Shown: positions 56,891 to 64,000 of the stretch, piece by piece
How the letters are laid out: every line of letters starts with the position of its first letter
Position numbering within the stretch: position 1 is the stretch's first letter
Source: Ceriagrion tenellum
Lineage: Eukaryota; Arthropoda; Insecta; Odonata; Coenagrionidae
Assembly (NCBI GenBank): GCA_963169105.1
Contig: OY720635.1
Coordinates: forward strand, 156,255,645-156,319,644
DNA: 64,000 bases
Direction of reading: 5' to 3'
Notes under the pieces: generated by a model
The model's input: only the letters and a program-made list of their open reading frames with translations
Database searches by the model: none
What the model was told of the DNA's origin: nothing
Program-made: the position numbers and the translations under genes

Positions 56891-58936
56891 AACGTAGGGT
56901 TCACTTGAATTTTTACCTCACCTGTATTCCGAGCACATCCCACAGAATACAACATTTAAAATGTCACTCGCCGAAGGTATTGCTTAAAAACATGTCCCTT
57001 AATGTTATCAATTCCCAAAAAGTACTAAAATTGATATAAGGCTTTAGCGCGGAGACAGCGTGTTTCCCCCGGTCTCTTAGCGCGATTAGGTTTCGCAAGT
57101 GTGGCCGAGCTGATCATCCGCTCACCGCGAATAATGTCTCCAGTTCCTGAGGCGGAGGATGAGCAGAGAAGCAAAAGAGCGGCAATATGTAGGCTGCCCG
57201 TTTGTTCTCTCGACGATATAATCGCCAAGCATTCATCGCCTCGATGACAGTCGTCCTAAGGGACGATTCCTTCTCCTCCACGTTTGTTTCTCTTCGTCTG
57301 TCCTAGCGGAGATGGGCGGATGAAAGGGATCTTTCGAAATCGGAGGCGTGTTACCGGAATGGCCCCCATCGGTCGATGAATGCCGCCAAAGCACCACTAT
57401 AAAGGAGAGACACTTGAAGGGGAAGATGCGAGGAAGCCAATGGCAACACCATCATGGTGAAGCAGAACCCAAGGCTTGAATTCTCATATAAATCGTTAGC
57501 TCTCCATTCGCTCTAGTTCGCCAATCTTTTTGCAACACGACAGCGCAATTGCCTTCCATTCATTATAAATTCTGCGCAGTAAGCTGTGCACTTAGAAGCA
57601 GATGGGGAGCAAAGATGATGCGTACCCAACAACAAACGATGGTCTTTATTGGCATCCGTGATTGTTGTCAAGTTATTGATTCTCAGCAAAGGCGACGAAC
57701 ATGCATATCATTAAGTATTTAATTAGTTGCGCTAAAAAGCTTACATATTTAAATACTTATTTGGAACCAATTCAATAACTTCAAACAAAACATTCGGTCG
57801 TGACTATTGTTTACCGACAGAATGCCGCCTACCGGCATGTTGCGAAATATGCAGATGCCGGAGCAAACTGTTCCATCGAGCGGCGTCCTTGAGCCAGTGG
57901 GCTGTAAAGTGCGATGATGTTTTCCACGAAGCGCTAACTTCAACACCTTGAATGGTGAGCTCACATATAAACAGAATATGTATTGTGCTAAAGCAAATAA
58001 TATTGACACGAAAATTTTCCTAATTCGGTACCAAATGAAGGGAACCTGTGACTGGCGGTAAAGCAACAAATTACGTCATGCTAATAATTACTCCACAACT
58101 CGAAAGGTATGAGGGGCATTCGTGCAGGCCCAGTGCCATCCGAATTAGGATGGTTGAAAGTGTAAAATAAATTGCCATCTAGAAACTGAATGTGTCACCA
58201 TAAGAAAGATAGGTAGCCAAGTATGAATTCTCTTCTATTGAATCATGTTCCGCCCACCGCGGAAATTTAGCGTAGCTCGACATAAAACCGTACGAGAAGT
58301 TCTCGTGCATTTTCAGCGAGGGCGGTTCTTTTTGAATGATTTACACAGTCATTGCACTTACTTTGGAAATGTTTGGAAATGAAATATTCGAAAAGATTTT
58401 TTTTATTCCGAATGATATCGCGATCGTCGAAACATTTCAAGCAGCAAAAACGCCCTCACGCCCTGTGCATAAAATAGCTCGAGTGAAAATTTTCCCTATT
58501 AAAAATAGATACCTATTTCGAATTTTACGTTTAAAATTAAGAAACTGTAAGAAGCATGATTTTAATATTGCAGCATTTATGACGCAAATACTTTGTCTAA
58601 TATGACCGAAATTCTCCAGAATCAACTACACATACGAATATAATATTGAATACAGAAACTGAAAACATGTTAAGTTATTTTGGGATTCTGTATTAAATTA
58701 GTGCGGTACGTTTATGCTAGTCACAATTGATTAAATTTTTAAATCGAATTTGAATATGGTCTCTGTTTTGACGACGAAAAATTCTCGTATGTAGTCTTGC
58801 CGCGACGAGCTATATTAAGGTGCATTTTTCTGCATTACATTCCATTTCCTCGTTTAAAAGATTCCTTCGTCTCAGACTCGAAGTTGTCAACTTTTTTACA
58901 GTCAGTGGCTAGTGGGTCGCGCATCTCTCCCAATGC
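56891..58936. other. No gene recognised; CpG-rich patch 57,030-57,480
   Basis: A CpG-rich patch (57,030-57,480) contains TATAAAGG at 57,402 and the context CATCATGGTGAAG at 57,450, but the ORF from that ATG stops after about a dozen codons. The rest is A+T-rich, with ORFs at 57,749-58,069 and 58,336-58,605 that match nothing I know. Confidence 0.45.
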
Positions 58937-59637
58937 ATATACAGGGTGTTATCAGGAGGAAAGTTCGAAACAAATTATGTACGACAGCGCTCTTAATTTC
59001 AGAGGTATCAAATATTGTCTGGTTAATGACCATGACCTTGACCTTGGTTGCATATTCTCCTCGGGTCTTTTTCTCAAAGGCAAGTTTTGATTAGTGTCAC
59101 TAATTGCCGAGGTTTCCTTAGCAAATTAAAGCTCTAATCCACAAGAACATTTGTTGTCTCGTTGTATTAACATCAGTTAAGTTACCATATCTTCCGTATT
59201 TTAAAAGATAGAGATGTAATTTTTGCTTCAATAAATTGAAAAATAAACCTACTAAAAGTTTAACTCTTAAGCATTTTTGATATCTCTGAAATTAAGAGCG
59301 CTATCGTACATTATTTGTTTTTGAGGAATAAAATTTCGACGAATATTCGAGAGCCAAATTGAAAATAAGATACCGTAATATTGATGATAGCAGAACAAGA
59401 ACAATACCTATCTTATGCACCACTGTGAAAAGTTTCAAATCTCCTTAATCGATACTAGTCATTGAAATTCGGTGTTTTCATTGTGATTGCAGAATACTTC
59501 TGAAAAAATGTTTACGTTGCCATAACTCGGTAACAAAGGAGTTGCGACCCCATGTCGTTATGATAAAGAATGCTTAAAATCACCTCCCTTACCTCCTCCA
59601 GAAGTTTAGAACTTTCATCCTGAAACACCCTGTATAT
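58937..59637. mobile_element. 701-bp element with split terminal inverted repeats (MITE-like)
   Basis: The ends are ATATACAGGGTGTT (58,937-58,950) and AACACCCTGTATAT (59,624-59,637), with similarity continuing through TCAGGA(G/T)GAAAGTTC(G/T)AAAC. The inner half of the left terminal repeat (AAATTATGTACGACAGCGCT … TTCAGAGGTATCAAA, 58,970-59,012) pairs with 59,276-59,317. The right terminal repeat is therefore broken into two parts by about 285 bp (59,318-59,600). No transposase is readable. The inside has a tandem TGACCTTGACCTTGG (59,035-59,050), a nuclear-receptor half-site doublet. A superfamily cannot be assigned. Confidence 0.7.
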
Positions 59638-59939
59638 TAGACCCAATTGCTCTAGAATTGGAATCGGATGGCGTGTTCCAAAGAGTTTTGCCTTCTTACA
59701 CAAAGGGCTCGAGTTCTGAAGAACTTTTGCAGTCGTGATCACCTCACAATGTGCGGCTGTTTTTTAGCGGAATTCGCTCTCTGGCTTTTCTTCCTCATCC
59801 AACTTCTTCATTTTCATCAATTTGAGTTATCCTGCCCTTTCCTTGCTTTTCGAGGATAACATCCTTCGTCCGTTTTCATTTTCTTCCTTATCAGTCGCCC
59901 TCGTGTTTAGGACTGCGGGTCGAAGCACTTTGTTTAAGA
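59638..59939. other. No gene recognised
   Basis: A+T-rich sequence between two inverted-repeat elements. The ORFs at 59,668-59,859 and 59,822-60,007 are short and unrecognised. Confidence 0.5.
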
Positions 59940-61198
59940 TTAAGCACCGTAACGAGAGTCTCATCTCACGAGGGAGCCTTCGACTTCTCTTGCTCAGCGG
60001 CTCCTAACTCGTATCGAGAGTCTAACCTCAGATTGGGTATGGCTCCCTCACTTTGGCGAAGGAACCGAGGTGGCTACCTCAGTTTGGTAAAGCTGGGTTC
60101 ACACGACGGAAAAGGAGACGGAAGACAGATAAGCGGGAAGCCAATCACAGGGCGGTATGGAGGAGTCGGGGAATTTTTGATTTTCGGGGGCGGAATGTGA
60201 CGTCACCACGTCCCGGAACGACGGAAACAAAACAAATGAAGCGGGAATAACAAGCGGGAAAAATTTATGTGAGCCAGAGTTGGGATTTTAAACCATGCTC
60301 TTATTCTTTTAGGGCTTTAGTCGGACTGTACCTATAACTATTCAATGAGAGCATTTAAATGGCTGATCAACATGTGTATATAATTACTGTAAATACAATA
60401 TCGGCCGGCAGTATTTAAGCTATCCAGAGATGACAATAAAGTACTCGCGAGTGCGTATAAAACATGTCCAAAACTAAGAAAATGTATAATAAGAATCAAA
60501 ATAAAATTTGACGGCACGAGCTTTACCTCCTAACGCCGTTTTTTGCAAATCGTGCAGAATAATACATTGAAAGAACATCAAACTATATCTTCCTATAAAA
60601 AAGGTACAAATATTCACACGTGTACATTTTCAACCTTACCGCTCATTCCAATGGCATTGCCTATTTCTATCCATTTCCTTCTTATACGGGCAGGATCGTG
60701 ATGTTTTTAATCCTTCACATCCCATATTGAGGTCTCTCTTTGCACGTGAGAAATTAACATTCCATTCACTGTTTCCTCAGACGCCATTTCGACCGAGAAA
60801 GACATGTTCTAATTATTGATTGTTTCAATGCTTCCCGCGATATGTCGGATACCATATTTCTATTGCTTGTGACGTCACGTTCCGCTCGCGGACGGCGGAA
60901 AATATCAACAAATTTTAACCGCCCGTTCCGCCTTCCGCGGCTCCACCCCTTTCTTCGGAGACTCCGCCCCTTCACTCACTCGCCGACTCGTGATTGGCTT
61001 TCCGCTTTTCCGTATTCCGTCTTCCGCGACCTTTTCCCGTCATGTGAACCCAGCTGAAGCGTAAATAAACTGAGGTCGATGCCTTTCTCACACTTACAAA
61101 TCTATCATTCGTCTCTCGATACGAAATCTCTCCTCACATCTCGCATCAACCTCAGCTAAGGCTCCCTCGTGAGGTGAGTATCTCGTTACGGGCCTAAG
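59940..61198. mobile_element. Fold-back (long inverted repeat) element, about 1.26 kb
   Basis: The left arm (59,940-60,215) and right arm (60,868-61,198) are imperfect inverted copies. Shared blocks, from the outside in, are CCGTAACGAGA; CTCACGAGGGAGCCTT; CCTCAGTTT; AGCTGGGTTCACA(C/T)GACGG; AAGCCAATCAC; and GCGGAA(T/C)GTGACGTCAC. The arms differ by several indels. The central 650 bp is A+T-rich with no ORF above chance. CTGGGTTCACAYGACGG ends of this type occur in non-autonomous DNA transposons. No clear target duplication was found because the outer edges fade. ORFs at 60,053-60,250, 60,766-60,975 and 60,842-61,057 lie in the arms and are not genes. Confidence 0.72.
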
Positions 61199-62344
61199 TG
61201 TTCTCTAAGGGCCGTATTTATGACCATTACCTAGGGGTCCACCCGCCCCTAGTAGGCCCCTTCGTCTCAAACGGTGTTCATGGTCGAATTTCAGTCCCTA
61301 TGGGCCCACTGAGCCTCCCCTACGTCTAGCAGCGGATGCACAGTCCCCCAGGGGTCCCCTTGGCGAAAAAATTACGCAATTTATGAAACATAACCGTCTC
61401 ACCCCAATAGGCATCGACTTAAATTAACTATGCTGAAGGGTTGGTGTTAATATACCAATTATATGATGTGATTTCAATCGTTAGAGATTTGATGCCGAAC
61501 TCTTTCCCCGTATCTTCGTGCATAGTAACTAGGGTGACCAGGAACCAAAATAAAACTTGCTGCCTCGCTATTATCATAGAGATGGTTATTATGAAGCTCG
61601 GCGATCTCTAATGGGAGTAAGATGTGAAATTGTTCTCTGTGGTTCGAGTCCAAACGTTAAGAGGCGCGAGAGTCTTACATGTACATTCTTTAGTCTATAG
61701 AACGGACTACTATACGGTCTATAGTGGCAATGACCTTGTGCCAAGCCTACTTGTGCTAAGCTTACTTGACACAAAGTCATTGCGTTGTTGTGGCAATCAG
61801 TACAAACAATTCGATGACGTAGCCATAATAATAATTACAATGCATTATGGCTGCGCAATTTGGAATAGTCTTTGATTGAATTTAAAAGAGCTCTGATAAA
61901 GTAAACAAGTTAGAATGGTCGGCACCAAGAGGATTAATATTTTTTTCTGAAAAATTGGTATTTGAAAAGTATTCAACTATTCGGGAATCATCTTTCGAAT
62001 TCGTTACAGATCCGATGCCTTAGGAAAAGCTTGTCTTGCCATCTTAAAAAATTAAGAAACTTTATCTGAGGTACGTAAGTAAGAATAGAATTTAATTTTT
62101 TTGCTTTATGGCTAGCTCTATAAGACAATGAAAGAGTGTGCGTTACCTTTACCGTATAAGTTCGGAAGTTTGGCCGCACCCATGGCAATAGATCGCGACA
62201 GCAGCAGCTTATGTGACGCGGTGGGCAATTCATCGTGACATGCTGCATACCCACTCAGGATTCCAGCGGAATGACTCGACATGAACACGCCCAGGTATAT
62301 CGGACGGCTGCTCGAAATAGGAAAAGGGTGAGGAAAAACGAAAC
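61199..62344. other. No gene recognised; possible small repeat near 61,210-61,370
   Basis: Just right of the fold-back element, GGGCCGTATTTATGACC, CTAGGGGTCC…CGCCCCTAG and repeated CCCTA-type blocks suggest another repeat family, but I could not find its second end. Small hairpins lie at 61,692-61,727 (GTCTATAG/CTATAG) and 61,728-61,781 (CAATGACCTTGTG/CACAAAGTCATTG). No coding motif. Confidence 0.45.
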
Positions 62345-64000
62345 GCATTTACGTCTACATCTACATACTATCCTGCGGACCGTTGCAAGGGCGTGTGGCA
62401 GGGGGTATAAGTATCGTACACCATCCGCGTAAAGGGTAAGATTTTGGGAGGTGAAATGGTAAAGTGTATTATGGGTGTTTTTAGTGGAGCTCCGGTTTTA
62501 GTATGGTCGCCTATTGTGCGTGGAAAGAACAAGTTTTTTCCCTATCAGTTCAGAAATATATCTCTTATTCATCGCTTCTGTCGGACATAGAAATGTAGAG
62601 TGGCGTCAAAATGATATTCTCTACGTCGCTTTGAAACACACCTTTCCCGAATATACCAAGAAAACTAAGTCTAGCGCGCAGTCTCCGAGTCTCCAATGGC
62701 TCCCAACCTAACCCTTCCAAAAGCTGAGAAACACTATTTGTTCACTTGTAGCAGTTTTTGACTAAGGGCGCAGCTTTCTTAGTATCTAATTTATTTTTTT
62801 TGTTTTATCTTTCTGTACAGGATCCCAAATGGTCGCAGCGTATTCGAGGTGTGGCCTAATCAGAGCAAAGTATCACCTCTCTTTCACTTTTTTATCCGAG
62901 GACCTTCCTATTATACGCTAGATGAATCCTAGTTTCTTTAATGCTGTGCTACATATGTTTTGTATGAATCTCCAAGATATAACTGAAGTTTGGGTAATTC
63001 CAAGTATTTAACTCTAACTGAAGATTTTATGGGTATTCCACCCACAGTGTAGACATGGTGTTGGTGTGATGACTTCGGTAAGAAGTGTACCGTGGTGCAT
63101 TTACTAAGATTTATTTCCAGCCCCCACTCCTAGCACCACGAATGAACGTTGTTCAGGACCGATGATAGAACTTCTGATTCTGCGTCTGCGATAATTTCCC
63201 GGTGGTTGACCGTATCGTCTGCAAATAATCTTAGTTTACTGCCAACATGGAACTTAGGTCATTTATATAAATCATGGATAAAAGAGAGCCAATCACGCAT
63301 CCTTTTGGAACACCGGATGTGATTATAACCATTTCAGAGCTAAAACCATCGACAACTTCGTACTTCTTGTTTGCGATCACTGATAAAGTTCCTTATCCAA
63401 CTATTCACCCTTTTTTATTAACTTTGCGAGAATGAAATTTATGCGTGGGACTTTTGTGAGGAACCTTGTCGAATGCCCTATTGAAATCAAGGAATATCGC
63501 GTTGACTTGCTTTTTCGATTCCACTGATTTTAGGATCTCATGAAAGAAGAGCGAAAGTTGTTTGTCGAAGGATCTACCTTTCCGGAAGCCGTGCTGACTG
63601 CCATGTAAGAAGGGTCTATTATCCAAAAAGGTCATGATATTGCTAACAACTATGTGTTCGAGATTCTTGCATACCTGCGATGTAAACGAATTAGGCCGGT
63701 AATTTCATGAGTCATATCCTTTTTTAAATATTGGTGTGACGTTGGCTATTTTCCAGTCTTGGAGTGCCTTACCTTTCGATAATGATTAGCCAAATATGAT
63801 TTCTAGAAATGGTGCAATATGTGTTGCTAACTCCATGAACACGCGTGCAGGTATTCCCTCTGGACCTGGGGACTTGTTACTTTTAATCGAACGCTGTGGT
63901 TAAGTTATTCCATCACGTTGAATAATGATATCAGCAATCGGTTCATTAATGTTAGTAATGTCTGAATTATATAATGTGTCGTCCTTTGTGGATACACTTT
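62345..64000 (-). pseudogene. CR1/Jockey-like LINE, RT to 3' end (family copy 3), runs off the window
   Basis: Minus strand, from the right: PFLHGSQHGFRKGRSFDKQL, then VNAIFLDFNRAFDKVPHKSP (63,635-63,405). This is 'QHGFRKGRSCETQL…DVIFLDFSKAFDKVPH', with the first catalytic Asp kept. Next, SGVPKGCVIGSLLSMIYIND (about 63,320-63,255), then LRLFADDTVNHREII (FADD complement of 63,214-63,225) and EWGLEINLSKCTTVHF. Near 62,960-62,820 the 'LVRPHLEYA..IWDP' block appears. The 3' UTR and the ACATCT-type tail (62,350-62,371) match the copy at 30.6 kb. Frameshifts and stops separate the motifs. The 5' part continues beyond base 64,000. Confidence 0.87.

Noticed and set aside
57402..57470. TATAAAGG and CATCATGG as the start of a gene
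   Set aside because: The frame from the ATG stops after about a dozen codons, and no initiator is well placed.

Overview
This window looks like a repeat-rich, roughly 60% A+T stretch of a eukaryotic nuclear genome, most probably an arthropod. The evidence is many 5'-truncated non-LTR retrotransposons (LINEs) of several clades, tRNA-derived SINEs, DNA-transposon remnants, a THAP-domain relic, no long open reading frames, no operons and short chance ORFs. The LINE 3' ends with ACATCT-type tails and the L2/RTE-like C-termini are of a kind common in arthropods. I cannot name the species. I find no intact host gene. Everything recognisable as protein is mobile-element derived and broken. A few CpG-rich patches could be promoters or first exons, but none is convincing. 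|| Layout. 1-9.1 kb holds no recognisable gene: a small inverted repeat, a 22-bp minisatellite, a short direct repeat and CpG-rich patches. 9.1-24 kb holds LINE remnants on both strands (9.2, 12.5, 14.05, 18.4, 19.8 and 23.1 kb), two copies of a tRNA-headed SINE (18.9 and 22.6 kb) and a 251-bp solo LTR (21.3 kb). 24-30.6 kb is mostly unassigned, with CpG-rich patches and a short hairpin. A CR1/Jockey-like LINE 3' end lies at 30.6 kb and a hAT-like MITE at 34.46 kb. || The dominant structure is a giant palindrome at 37,796-47,376. Its two 4,761-bp arms match base for base wherever I compared them, and all five large ORF pairs have mirror coordinates summing to 85,172. The arms flank a 59-bp spacer. 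They carry a decayed transposon-type ORF, a 78-bp tandem duplication with RFX X-box-like motifs and a short conserved ORF. A diverged third copy of part of the arm lies outside at 35.4-36.3 kb. The sequence beyond the right arm runs into a ~540-bp tandem duplication whose unit starts inside the arm, while the left edge is an abrupt join. This suggests the right arm is ancestral and the left arm is its inverted copy. || Further right are two LINE pieces (51.2 and 53.3 kb), a perfect 34-bp palindrome and a 96-nt precursor-like hairpin (54.5-54.9 kb), a fairly readable Jockey/CR1-type reverse transcriptase (55.3-56.9 kb, minus), a 701-bp element with split terminal inverted repeats (58.9 kb), a 1.26-kb fold-back element (59.9-61.2 kb) and a CR1/Jockey-like LINE running off the right edge (62.3-64 kb, minus). 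|| All identities and similarities are by-eye readings; no database search or alignment was run.
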